Of a stretch of 44,242 nt of DNA, positions 8,362 through 15,865 are shown one piece after another. The first letter of the stretch is position 1. The number at the start of each line of letters is the position of its first letter. Below the pieces are notes generated by a model. It was not told where the DNA came from. It made no database searches and saw nothing but the letters and a program-made list of their open reading frames with translations. This DNA is from Elusimicrobia bacterium CG1_02_56_21 (GTDB taxonomy: Bacteria; Elusimicrobiota; Elusimicrobia; Elusimicrobiales; UBA9959). Where the stretch lies: the NCBI GenBank assembly GCA_001871115.1, contig MNUR01000002.1:113-44354 (forward strand), in the 5' to 3' direction. Both the position numbers and the translations under genes were made by a program.

Positions 8362-9568
8362 GTGGGGTAAGCAATTCCAGCCAGAGCCCGGCCGTTTTTG
8401 CCAGGTCGAAGTCGCGAGCCCGCCGGGAACCCGCCGAAGAATAGCTTCTCAGCGCTGCCGGGGCCGAGAGCATTTCGGAGAGCTTTGCAGTCCAGGCCAG
8501 TTCAGCCTGCTCCGGCGGGGCGCCTGCGGGCTGCCTGTTTCCGGAGAGAACAGGCATCAGCAGGCCGTAAGCGGCGTGTTCGGGAGCCAGGGCGCGGCCG
8601 GCCAGGGAGGTCCCCGGGGCGAGCAGCTCCCTCGGCCCGGAGGCGCAGTCAGCGGACGCTACGGGCGTCCCGCAGGCCATGGCCTCCAGCAGAGCGTTGG
8701 GGAAACCTTCCCAGAGGGAGGTGAAAGCGAACAGGCGGGCTCTCGAGATAAACTGGTAAGGATTTTCGCGGAAGCCGGCAAAATAAACGTCGGCGTCGGG
8801 AGGCGGCAGGCCGGGGCCGGTAAAAGTTATAAGGCCTAGCTTTGCCGAGAGTTTAAGCAGGTAGCCCTGCAGTTCGCCCTCTCCGAGCAGAACGAGCGCC
8901 GCCGCAGGCAGAGTTTTTTTAAGTTCTTTGAAAATTCTGAGCAGATGCCAGTGCCCTTTTGCTGCGGTCAGCCTGCCGCCCGCGGCGATAACCGGCCTTT
9001 CGAAGACCGGGGCCCAGCCTGCGGGAAGAGGTTCTGGCGCCAGTGCGCCTATGCCGGAACAGTCGCAGCCATTGTGTATCACGCGTATTTTTCCGGCAGG
9101 AACGGCAAAGCTGCCGGCCAGGTCTTTTTTAACGCCCGAGGAATTGGCTACTACCAGCGAGGCCTCGGGATAATAACGGCGGATAAGCGGGCGCATAAGG
9201 GCGCCGCGCAAACCGGAAAATTCTCCCGAAGGGCTGGTCCGTTCGCAGATGACGGCCCTGTGCCCGGTGCGCCTGGCGGCCAGGATATTTACGATATTGG
9301 CCCGCTCCATAAATGACAGAACCGTATCTCCCGGCCCGGTAAGCGCGGCCAGCCGGCGCGCGTAAAGAGGTATCGAGGCGGTTTTGAGCAGGGAGCTGGT
9401 GGCCGAAGAATGGCCGGAAAGAGTTTTTATTTTGGAGGCGCCGGAGGCCTGGAGTATTTCATTCTCCAGTAAGATGAGCCCTTCATGGGGGAGCACCCGG
9501 GCCAGCGCCGCAAATTGTTTTTCCGCTCCGCCGCGGAACAGGGAATTTATTAGGAGTTTAAGGCCCAT
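8351..9568 (-). CDS. GT4-family glycosyltransferase
   Basis: A 405-residue GT-B fold glycosyltransferase. It starts with the family-typical strand and glycine-rich loop (LLINSLFRGGAEKQ), which fixes the start. RVIHNGCD at 162-169 and AGGRLTAAKGH at 196-206 are the usual inter-domain and donor-domain motifs. The EX7E motif EGFPNALLE runs from E287 to E295 and positions the sugar nucleotide. It probably adds a sugar during cell-surface polysaccharide or lipid glycan synthesis at the inner face of the cytoplasmic membrane, but donor and acceptor cannot be told. It stands alone rather than in a polysaccharide cluster. No Shine-Dalgarno is present; TAGAAT lies exactly six bases before the ATG. The 3' end overlaps the convergent PorV-like gene by 11 bases, with no terminator between them. 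Confidence 0.92.
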   Translation of the reverse strand: MGLKLLINSLFRGGAEKQFAALARVLPHEGLILLENEILQASGASKIKTLSGHSSATSSLLKTASIPLYARRLAALTGPGDTVLSFMERANIVNILAARRTGHRAVICERTSPSGEFSGLRGALMRPLIRRYYPEASLVVANSSGVKKDLAGSFAVPAGKIRVIHNGCDCSGIGALAPEPLPAGWAPVFERPVIAAGGRLTAAKGHWHLLRIFKELKKTLPAAALVLLGEGELQGYLLKLSAKLGLITFTGPGLPPPDADVYFAGFRENPYQFISRARLFAFTSLWEGFPNALLEAMACGTPVASADCASGPRELLAPGTSLAGRALAPEHAAYGLLMPVLSGNRQPAGAPPEQAELAWTAKLSEMLSAPAALRSYSSAGSRRARDFDLAKTAGLWLELLTPPTT

Positions 9569-9574
9569 AGGGAA

Positions 9575-9580
9575 ATTCTA
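9575..9580 (-). promoter_or_regulatory. -10 hexamer TAGAAT, probably leaderless
   Basis: Minus-strand TAGAAT ends six bases before the ATG at 9568, so transcription would start on the start codon itself. The gene has no Shine-Dalgarno, which fits a leaderless mRNA. Confidence 0.45.
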
Positions 9581-9625
9581 GAATATTTTCAGGGACTGTG
9601 CCTTTAAAGCGGCGGGAGTATTGTG

Positions 9626-9661
9626 TAAAATAGAAACAACCGGATTCCGCTGGGAACTCCG
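9626..9661 (+). promoter_or_regulatory. -10 hexamer and 5' UTR hairpin for the WD40 gene
   Basis: TAAAAT at 9626-9631 is preceded by TTGTG. Downstream, 9639-9661 folds into a hairpin (ccgga and ttcc pairing with ggaa and tccgg, one bulged C, loop gctg) just ahead of the G-rich ribosome binding site. The hairpin could stabilise the message or modulate translation. Confidence 0.4.
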
Positions 9662-9681
9662 GCAAAAAGGGGGGGGGAGAC

Positions 9682-10611
9682 ATGTATTATTTACTTTTAG
9701 CGCTGCTTGCAGCCGCGGTTCCTGCCGCGGCCGAGCCGCCTGTTACGCTTACCGGCCACAGTAAAGCCGTGGAAGCCGTGGCTTTTTCGCCCGACGGCAA
9801 ATACCTGGCTTCGGCAGGTCTTGATTTTAGCGTGGCGCTCTGGACCGTCAAGACCGGCAAGGTCAGGAAAGTGATGGTCGGGCATAAAGACTCGGTCTGG
9901 GGAGTTTCATTTTCAGAGGACGGGGATTACCTGGCTTCGGCGGACAGTAAGAATATCGAGATCTGGAAGGTCCCCTCCGGAAAGACCTATAAGAGCCTGA
10001 CCGGGCAGAACTACGGTCTTTACAGTCTCGCATTTTCTCCCGGGGGGGAATATCTGGCCGCCGGCGGCTATGGCGGGATAGGCGTCTGGACTTTTCCCGA
10101 GTGTGAAGTCTATAGAGCTATGAGGGGCAAGGTCGGGAGCGTTAATTCTATTTCGGTGCTGGGCGGCGGTAATTACGTGGTTTCAGCGAACAGCGACGGA
10201 ACCATTGCGGTCTGGAATACCAACAGCGGAAAAATAACAAAACAGATCAGCGCCCATGCAGAAGGCGTCAGGGGAGTGGCGGTTTCCCCGGGCGGGGTTT
10301 ATGCGGTTTCCGGCGGCCTGGACGGGCTTATTAAAGTCTGGCGTCTCTCGGACGGAATGATGGTCAGTTCTTTTGCCGCGCATGCCGGCGGAGTCAGGGC
10401 CGTCGCAATTTCCCCGGACGGCAAAAGCATAGCCAGCGGCGGCATGGATAACCTCGTTAAGGTATGGTCTCTGCCCGGCCCGGATAAAAGCCCGCTTAAA
10501 GAATTTAAAGGGCATACCGGCAGCGTAGAGGCTCTTGATTTTTCCCGGGACGGGGGGCTGATCGCTTCGGGCTCCAAGGATAATACTGTCAAGATCTGGA
10601 AGCTCAGGTAG
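9682..10611 (+). CDS. Exported WD40-repeat beta-propeller protein
   Basis: A 309-residue protein with a clear signal peptide (residues 1-17, AAAVPAAAEP) followed by seven WD40 repeats that fill the rest of the chain, enough for one complete seven-bladed propeller. Repeats end in the usual W-x strand: ALWTV, EIWKV, GVWTF, AVWNT, KVWRL, KVWSL and KIWKL. Blades 1, 2, 5, 6 and 7 keep the GH/AH dipeptide and the SPDG-type turn; blades 3 and 4 are more degenerate. No catalytic domain is attached, so it is probably a periplasmic or surface protein-interaction scaffold. The ribosome binding site is a G-rich run (ggggggggaga). The gene is monocistronic, with its own promoter and a perfect terminator 20 bases after the stop. 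The partner is unknown. Confidence 0.9.
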   Translation: MYYLLLALLAAAVPAAAEPPVTLTGHSKAVEAVAFSPDGKYLASAGLDFSVALWTVKTGKVRKVMVGHKDSVWGVSFSEDGDYLASADSKNIEIWKVPSGKTYKSLTGQNYGLYSLAFSPGGEYLAAGGYGGIGVWTFPECEVYRAMRGKVGSVNSISVLGGGNYVVSANSDGTIAVWNTNSGKITKQISAHAEGVRGVAVSPGGVYAVSGGLDGLIKVWRLSDGMMVSSFAAHAGGVRAVAISPDGKSIASGGMDNLVKVWSLPGPDKSPLKEFKGHTGSVEALDFSRDGGLIASGSKDNTVKIWKLR

Positions 10612-10630
10612 CTCCGGGGGGCAACTAAAA

Positions 10631-10660
10631 GGGCGTCCGCCAAAGCGGACGCCCTTTTGT
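10631..10660. terminator. Bidirectional rho-independent terminator
   Basis: A perfect 10-bp stem (gggcgtccgc at 10631-10640, complement at 10645-10654) has loop caaa. It is flanked by aaaa upstream and tttt downstream, so it can stop both the WD40 gene and the convergent transporter gene. Confidence 0.9.
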
Positions 10661-10677
10661 TTAGCGGCCGGCGGAGG

Positions 10678-11922
10678 TTACAGGAGGAAGCCCGCAATGG
10701 TCCCGGTCATAAAGCAGGCCAGGGAGCCTGCCAGCACGGCGTAGAGGCCGAGTTTGGCCAGGTCGTGGCGGCGCTCCGGGGCTATCCCTCCGATGCCGCC
10801 GATCTGTATGGCTATAGAAAGGAAATTGGAGAATCCGCACAGCGCGTAGGAAGCGATCACTATGGAGCGCTCGCTCATTACCCCCGGGTTGGCTTTGAGA
10901 TAGGTCGCCATGTTAAAGTAGGCCACGAACTCGTTTAAGACGGTTTTCTGTCCCATCCAGTTAGCTACCTGCTGAACCTCGTTGGCGGGAACTCCCATCA
11001 CCCAGGCCAGCGGGGTGAAGACCCATCCGAAGATCATTTCCAGGGTAAGCTGGGGATAGCCGGCGAAGCCTCCTATATACCCGGTCAAAAAATTGGCCAG
11101 AGCGAGTATAGCCATGAAGGCCACGAGGCAGCCGCCTACGTTAAGCGCGAGCTGCAGGCCCACCGTGGCCCCGTTGGCGGCCGCGTCAATTATATTGGCG
11201 TCGGTTATTTCCAGCTCCATTTTAACTATACCTTTGGTTTCCGGCTCCTCGGTTTCCGGCACGAGGATCTTAGCCATTACGAGCGCTGCCGGAGCGGACA
11301 TTATGGACGCGGCGAGCAGGTGGCCGGCGATATTGGGCAGGATGCCCATTAAAATTCCTACATAGGCCGCCATTACGCCGCCGGCTATGGTGGCCATGCC
11401 GCCTGTCATTACCGCCATCAGCTCGGAATTAGTCATGCTTGCTATGTAAGGCCTGATAACCAGCGGGGCCTCGGTCTGACCCACGAAGATATTGGCGCTG
11501 GCGGAAAGGGACTCCGCCCCGGAAGTCCCCATGAACTTTGCCATTATTTTAGCGAAGAGCAGCACTATTTTCTGCATGATGCCGAGGTAGTACATGACGG
11601 CCATCAGAGAGGAGAAAAAGATTATGGTGGGCAGGACCTGGAAGGCGAACAGGAAACCGAGAGATTCGTTGTTTACCAGGCTGCCGAACAGGAACTTGGC
11701 GCCTTCATCCGAAAAGGAGAGCAGTTTGATTACCGCGTCATTGAGGGACTGGAATATCCGGCGGCCCAAAGGTAGTTTTAAGATCAGTACGGCGAAGGTT
11801 ATCTGGAGCAGGGTCCCGGTAGCTACCGTTTTGTAATTTATGGCTTTGCGGTTCTTGCTGAAGAGCCAGGCTATGCCCAGAAGTACGAACATTCCCAAAA
11901 GGCTGATTATGCGAGGCGACAT
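10678..11922 (-). CDS. nupC: Concentrative nucleoside transporter (CNT/NupC family)
   Basis: A 414-residue inner-membrane cation-coupled nucleoside importer. The chain is almost wholly hydrophobic helices and carries the CNT signatures: GQTEAPLVIRPY in the first substrate-binding hairpin, and an NEVQQVANWMGQKTVLNEFVAY segment in the second half. A SYALCGFSNFLSI segment and a Gly-rich GGIGGIAPERR follow near the C-terminus. Length matches bacterial NupC (about 400). A Shine-Dalgarno (aggagt) sits four bases before the ATG, and TATAAT lies about 40 bases upstream, so it has its own promoter though it follows the signal peptidase gene by 59 bases. Nucleosides taken up could feed the phosphopentomutase-like enzyme at 25696. 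Exact specificity (pyrimidine or purine, proton or sodium) cannot be told. Confidence 0.93.
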   Translation of the reverse strand: MSPRIISLLGMFVLLGIAWLFSKNRKAINYKTVATGTLLQITFAVLILKLPLGRRIFQSLNDAVIKLLSFSDEGAKFLFGSLVNNESLGFLFAFQVLPTIIFFSSLMAVMYYLGIMQKIVLLFAKIMAKFMGTSGAESLSASANIFVGQTEAPLVIRPYIASMTNSELMAVMTGGMATIAGGVMAAYVGILMGILPNIAGHLLAASIMSAPAALVMAKILVPETEEPETKGIVKMELEITDANIIDAAANGATVGLQLALNVGGCLVAFMAILALANFLTGYIGGFAGYPQLTLEMIFGWVFTPLAWVMGVPANEVQQVANWMGQKTVLNEFVAYFNMATYLKANPGVMSERSIVIASYALCGFSNFLSIAIQIGGIGGIAPERRHDLAKLGLYAVLAGSLACFMTGTIAGFLL

Positions 11923-11962
11923 GGGGACTCCTGTTGTTTATCCGTGTCTGTATTTGAGTCTA

Positions 11963-11968
11963 ATTATA
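11963..11968 (-). promoter_or_regulatory. -10 hexamer TATAAT for the nucleoside transporter gene
   Basis: On the minus strand TTGTATAAT lies 40 bases before the ATG at 11922, just after the stop codon of the signal peptidase gene. No good -35 is visible 17 bases further upstream, where the sequence is still coding. Confidence 0.5.
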
Positions 11969-11981
11969 CAATAAAAAATTA

Positions 11982-12497
11982 TCAGTACGCCCCGCGCACC
12001 TTGCCGGTCACGGCCGAGAGAGAGAGGAAATAGAGCGGCTCACCGGTGGCGGGGTTTTTCCAGGAGGCGGAGTCGTTGGATTCGTCCCTGTTGTCACCGA
12101 GAACGAAGATATGTCCCGGGGGCACGGTAAAGGGCCCCAGGTTGTCGCCCGCGAGAGCTTCTCCCGGGCGGGCGTAATAGGCGTACCTTTCGTATCGGGG
12201 TTCGCCGTTGAGGTAGACTTTCTTGGACTTCAGCTCGATAGTGTCTCCGGCGGCGGCTATTATTCTTTTTACGGATTCGTGAGCCTCGCCCACCGGGGAT
12301 TTGAAAGAGATTATTTCGCCGCGGCGCGGTGACCGCAGGCGGTAGGTAACTTTGTCGAGCACAAGGTGGTCGCCTTTGACAAGCGTCGGGGCCATCGAGT
12401 TGCTTGCGATGTAGATAGGTTCAGCCACCCGGCTTCTTACGGCCAGTACTCCGGCTGCCGTGAGGATAATGATAATGCCGGTGCGCAAAGGTTTCAT
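11982..12497 (-). CDS. lepB: Signal peptidase I
   Basis: Type I signal peptidase, the membrane-bound Ser/Lys protease that removes Sec signal peptides on the outer face of the cytoplasmic membrane. The 171-residue protein has one N-terminal transmembrane helix (about 5-20). SNSMAPT contains the catalytic Ser34, KRIIAAAGD contains the catalytic Lys77, and VLGDNRDESNDS is the conserved late box. The start is the ATG overlapping the upstream NagZ stop codon (taATG). A frame extending to 12731 merely reads through the NagZ coding region out of frame and looks unnatural. The overlap implies translational coupling, with the FlgO-vWA and NagZ genes in one operon. It is short for the family but complete in all catalytic boxes. 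The window holds many predicted substrates. Confidence 0.93.
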   Translation of the reverse strand: MKPLRTGIIIILTAAGVLAVRSRVAEPIYIASNSMAPTLVKGDHLVLDKVTYRLRSPRRGEIISFKSPVGEAHESVKRIIAAAGDTIELKSKKVYLNGEPRYERYAYYARPGEALAGDNLGPFTVPPGHIFVLGDNRDESNDSASWKNPATGEPLYFLSLSAVTGKVRGAY

Positions 12498-14101
12498 TAT
12501 CTGGGAAGTTCTACCGGGAGTTTCCCGGCGGGGGATAATTGTCCGGTAAGGACTTCTCCGGCCGCCGCCATGGAAGGGGCCGTCATTCCGTAAAGCGCTA
12601 TCGCGCCGTCGGCATCCGGGTAGGCGGGAATGTCGTAAGGGTTCATAAGGCTGAGCAGGACGGACGGCTTGCCGGAATTTATCAGGCTGTTTATAGCTTC
12701 GCGCTGCGAGGAGTTCTGAGCCCCCGTCCACTGAAAGCTGCCCAGAACCAAAAGGCCGGCTTCCCCGGCGGCTTCGGTAAGCTTTTTAAGCTCGCCTTTT
12801 TTGAGGCCTATATTGAAGAAATACTGGTTCGCCTGGTAGCCTGCCTCAAGCAGGGTGCGGTAGAGATGTATAGCGTTGCCCGCGAAGCGCTGGGGGGAGA
12901 AAATTATGACCGCGATTTTTTTGTCTTTGGGCAGAGGGATTACTCCGCCGTCCCTTACCAGGGTCACGGCCCGCCGCGAAAGATTGCCGGCGATATCGAC
13001 ATAAGCCTTGTCGAAAGGGGAGGTCGTTTCGGCCGGCTCGAACAGCCCGGCCGCGCTTTTTGCCTGCAGAACCTTGCCGTAGGCGTCGTTAAGCCGGCTT
13101 TCGCTTATCTTGCCGGAGCGCACCTGCGCGGCTATTTCCTTTATTGCGGCCCCGGGATTGCCCTTTCCGAGCAGCAGGATATCCGCTCCCGCCTTAAGGG
13201 CTGCCGCCGCCGCTTTGCGGACAGGCATGCGGGAGGTTATTGCGCGCATGTCCAGGCTGTCGGTAATCACCAGGCCCTTGTAGCCGAGGTCCCTTTTCAG
13301 CAGGCCTGAAAGTACCGCGCCGGAAAGAGTGGCCGGGTTGCGCCCGTCGAGGGCCGGGTAAAGAATATGCGCCGTCATTATGCCCGGGATCCCGAGGCTC
13401 ACCGCCGTTTTGAAGGGGACCAGGTGGGTGGCGTGCAGCTCTTCTGTGGAAATAGAAATTTCGGGCAGGGTTTTGTGCGAGTCCTGCTCCGCTGCGCCGT
13501 GCCCCGGGAAATGTTTTGCCACGGCTATGATCCCCGCCGCCTTGAGCCCGTTGATTATAGCGCTGCCCAGCCTGGAAGCTTCCGCCGGGTCCGAGCCCAG
13601 GGAGCGTATGCCTATTATGGGGTTCCTGGGATTGGTGTTGATGTCCAGCACGGGCCCGAAAGCCATGTTTATGCCCGCCCTCTTAAGCTCTTTGCCGGCC
13701 AGGTAGAAGAGCGTGGCAGTATCGTTCTCGTCGGCCGCCGCCCCCAGCATCATGTTCGTGGGGAGTTCAAGCAGGCCCAGCGTAGTGGGGACATAGACGC
13801 TGCCGCCCTCATAGTCCACCGCTATAAAGAGAGGGACTTTTTTCCCCGACCTGGCGGCCTCGGCCTGCAGGGTCTCCGTAAGCGCCCGGGTTTCTTCCAG
13901 GGAATAGGACCCCCATTGCAGCTGCACCCCGCCGAGCCCCGAGCGCGCCGCTGCCGCGGCCGCGGAAATGTCCTGGGACTCCGTGGAGATTATCAGAAGC
14001 TGCGCCGCCTTCTCTTCTATTGAGGGCTGGGCTGCCGGCCGGCCCGGCAGGCAGACCGCCAGCGTGATTACCAGCAGCCCGAGTATTTTGCTTTTTGACA
14101 T
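12497..14101 (-). CDS. nagZ: Exported GH3 beta-N-acetylhexosaminidase (NagZ-like)
   Basis: A 534-residue glycoside hydrolase family 3 enzyme that removes N-acetylglucosamine (or similar) residues from peptidoglycan fragments or chitin-type glycans. A signal peptide (residues 1-24) makes it periplasmic or secreted; classical Gram-negative NagZ is cytoplasmic and about 340 residues. KHFPGHG at 196-202 and the DSH segment at 207-209 are the NagZ-type substrate and acid/base loop, and ITDSLDM supplies the nucleophile Asp281. Residues from about 360 form an additional C-terminal alpha/beta domain, as in Gram-positive NagZ and larger GH3 enzymes. The gene sits between a FlgO-vWA protein (39 bases upstream) and signal peptidase I (one-base overlap), consistent with a cell-envelope operon. 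No clear Shine-Dalgarno is seen before the ATG. Confidence 0.9.
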   Translation of the reverse strand: MSKSKILGLLVITLAVCLPGRPAAQPSIEEKAAQLLIISTESQDISAAAAAARSGLGGVQLQWGSYSLEETRALTETLQAEAARSGKKVPLFIAVDYEGGSVYVPTTLGLLELPTNMMLGAAADENDTATLFYLAGKELKRAGINMAFGPVLDINTNPRNPIIGIRSLGSDPAEASRLGSAIINGLKAAGIIAVAKHFPGHGAAEQDSHKTLPEISISTEELHATHLVPFKTAVSLGIPGIMTAHILYPALDGRNPATLSGAVLSGLLKRDLGYKGLVITDSLDMRAITSRMPVRKAAAAALKAGADILLLGKGNPGAAIKEIAAQVRSGKISESRLNDAYGKVLQAKSAAGLFEPAETTSPFDKAYVDIAGNLSRRAVTLVRDGGVIPLPKDKKIAVIIFSPQRFAGNAIHLYRTLLEAGYQANQYFFNIGLKKGELKKLTEAAGEAGLLVLGSFQWTGAQNSSQREAINSLINSGKPSVLLSLMNPYDIPAYPDADGAIALYGMTAPSMAAAGEVLTGQLSPAGKLPVELPR

Positions 14102-14140
14102 TATTTTTTCCGGGCCCTATACCGCCGTACGGTGCGAGGT

Positions 14141-15703
14141 CTATTCCGAGAACTTGTAGCCGTGTATTGAAGCTTGTCTGCGGATAGTTCCTATCATGGC
14201 TTTATCCAGGGTATTGGAGCCTGCCGTCTTCTTTTCCTCGCTGGCTATATAGGCTTTGCGCTCAGCCTGCAGTTTTGTTATCTCCGCTTTTATTTTTCTG
14301 CGCTCAGCCAGCTTTTCCCCTATATATTTATCGAGTTCCTGTTTGTCCAGCTTTTTAAGTTCCTCCGGCAGCTGGTCTTTCTGAATTTCGTCCCGGCTGA
14401 GGAAGCCGCTCTCGATGGCCGAGACCACGTCCCAGGACGCTTCCGAAGCGGCTGCGGCGGGCGCGGCGGCTTTGTAGGCGGCCCGCTCGGCCATGACCGA
14501 AGCCCCGGCCCCGCTGGCCATAGAGTCCATTTCTTTTTTCGCGGCCATTTTGCTCCGGGCATTGGCGCCGTAGGTCACATAGGTGCTGTCGATCTCCCTG
14601 CTGAGCCGGGCTATCTTGTCGTCCTGAGGGGCGGCGATTGCGTAGTCGCGGAGGCTCTGGTCGATATTTGCGTAGTCGCCGTCGGACAGGTCCGCTGCGG
14701 CTTTCCATTGCCCGGCCAGGCCCTGCTGCCGCGAGCCGCAGAATATTGTGTTTACAAAGATATTTTTGGCTTTGGCTTTCAGGACTGCCGCCTGGAAACT
14801 TACCGTGCCCTGGGTAAAAGGTTCGTTCCCGGCTATAAAGATGGTTTTATAGACGTCCGACTTGGCGCTCCATTTAAGCTTTTCTACCGCTTCGTCGATG
14901 ACCTGGCCGCAGTATTCGTCCCCGCCGTTAGTCTTAAGCCCGAAAAGCTCGCGGGCCAGCAGGTCCAGGTCCGTAGTGAAAGGGACTACCCGGCGCAGCC
15001 AGCCGCTCTCCCTGGACAGGGAAGAGTTCCCGTATTCATACAGGGCTACTTCTATGACGGGCCTGGAGCCGCTTTTTTCCGCGGAGACCAGCTCGTTTAC
15101 TATTTTCCAGAGCTGGGTCCTGGCCTGGTTTATAAGCCCGTCCATCGAGTTCGAGGTATCCAGCAGGATCGCGACCTGTACCAGCGGCCTGGCCCCGAAA
15201 TCCTGCTTGGGGGGCTTGACCGTTACCGGGGCGGAATCTTTCCAGGTCCTGGCCACCGTCAGCGAGGCCGCCGCCAGGATCTTGGCGGTCCCGGTCTCCA
15301 CTATACGGGCGTTTATTTCCGCTTTCTCGTCCTTCAGGTCGTTAAGGGTTCCGGTCACTATCGCGTCGGCTCCCAGCATCCTGCCGAGTTTCTTTACTGT
15401 TTCCGCCTCGATGGCGCCGGAGGCCTGCAGCTTCAGCTCTCCCATGACCTTTTTGAGCAAGCCCCGTTCTATAAGCGTGATATTCTTGTTCTGGGCCAGC
15501 GCCGTGGTGAGCCGTTCCTGCACCACTACGGGGCCCTCGGAGTCTTTCCCCCCGGCGTAAGGAAATTCAAGCACGGCCAGATTCATAGAGGGCCGGTCTT
15601 TAAGGCCGGCGGTCAGCTTTGAGGCCAGCTTGTCCAGGGACTGGGCCCAGGCCCCGGCGCTGAAGGCCGTAACGATAAGGAAATTAAGAATAAAGGTTTT
15701 CAT
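14141..15703 (-). CDS. FlgO-like domain fused to a von Willebrand A domain, exported
   Basis: A 520-residue exported protein. The ATG at 15703 has a Shine-Dalgarno (ggag, 8 bases) and a signal peptide (1-20). An in-frame upstream ATG would add 17 polar residues without a ribosome site. Residues 38-150 resemble the FlgO/CsgG-type nucleotide-free fold: MNLAVLEFPYAGG, then ITLIERGLLKKVMGEL and GADAIVTGTL. This outer-membrane-associated domain is found in FlgO and curli/LPP20-type proteins. Residues 175-370 are a vWA domain with the metal-binding MIDAS motif DTSNS at 182-186. The last 100 residues are charged and probably helical or coiled-coil. It heads an operon with NagZ and signal peptidase I. 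A metal-dependent protein-binding role in the periplasm is inferred; the partner is unknown. The fusion itself is clear from the continuous frame. Confidence 0.85.
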   Translation of the reverse strand: MKTFILNFLIVTAFSAGAWAQSLDKLASKLTAGLKDRPSMNLAVLEFPYAGGKDSEGPVVVQERLTTALAQNKNITLIERGLLKKVMGELKLQASGAIEAETVKKLGRMLGADAIVTGTLNDLKDEKAEINARIVETGTAKILAAASLTVARTWKDSAPVTVKPPKQDFGARPLVQVAILLDTSNSMDGLINQARTQLWKIVNELVSAEKSGSRPVIEVALYEYGNSSLSRESGWLRRVVPFTTDLDLLARELFGLKTNGGDEYCGQVIDEAVEKLKWSAKSDVYKTIFIAGNEPFTQGTVSFQAAVLKAKAKNIFVNTIFCGSRQQGLAGQWKAAADLSDGDYANIDQSLRDYAIAAPQDDKIARLSREIDSTYVTYGANARSKMAAKKEMDSMASGAGASVMAERAAYKAAAPAAAASEASWDVVSAIESGFLSRDEIQKDQLPEELKKLDKQELDKYIGEKLAERRKIKAEITKLQAERKAYIASEEKKTAGSNTLDKAMIGTIRRQASIHGYKFSE

Positions 15704-15865
15704 GAAAAGTCTCCGTTCTACTGTCTGGTTAATCAAGGATACAAAAGAAACCAAAACAAAGGCAAAGCCCGGGCGGGCCCTCTGGACGGCCCGCGCGGAA
15801 CCTGGAATCTACCAATAGCTGGTAAAAAAATATATAGTTTATACAGTTTAAACAGGGGGATACCC

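Noticed and set aside
12498..12731. N-terminal extension of signal peptidase I
   Set aside because: The 78 extra residues are NagZ sequence read in another frame, are strongly basic and polar, and would bury the transmembrane anchor. The ATG coupled to the NagZ stop is the natural start.
14174..15622. Plus-strand open frame of 482 codons opposite the FlgO-vWA gene
   Set aside because: It is antisense to a gene with clear domains, a ribosome site and a signal peptide. Its translation has no recognisable motif and is a codon-mirror artefact of GC-rich coding DNA.
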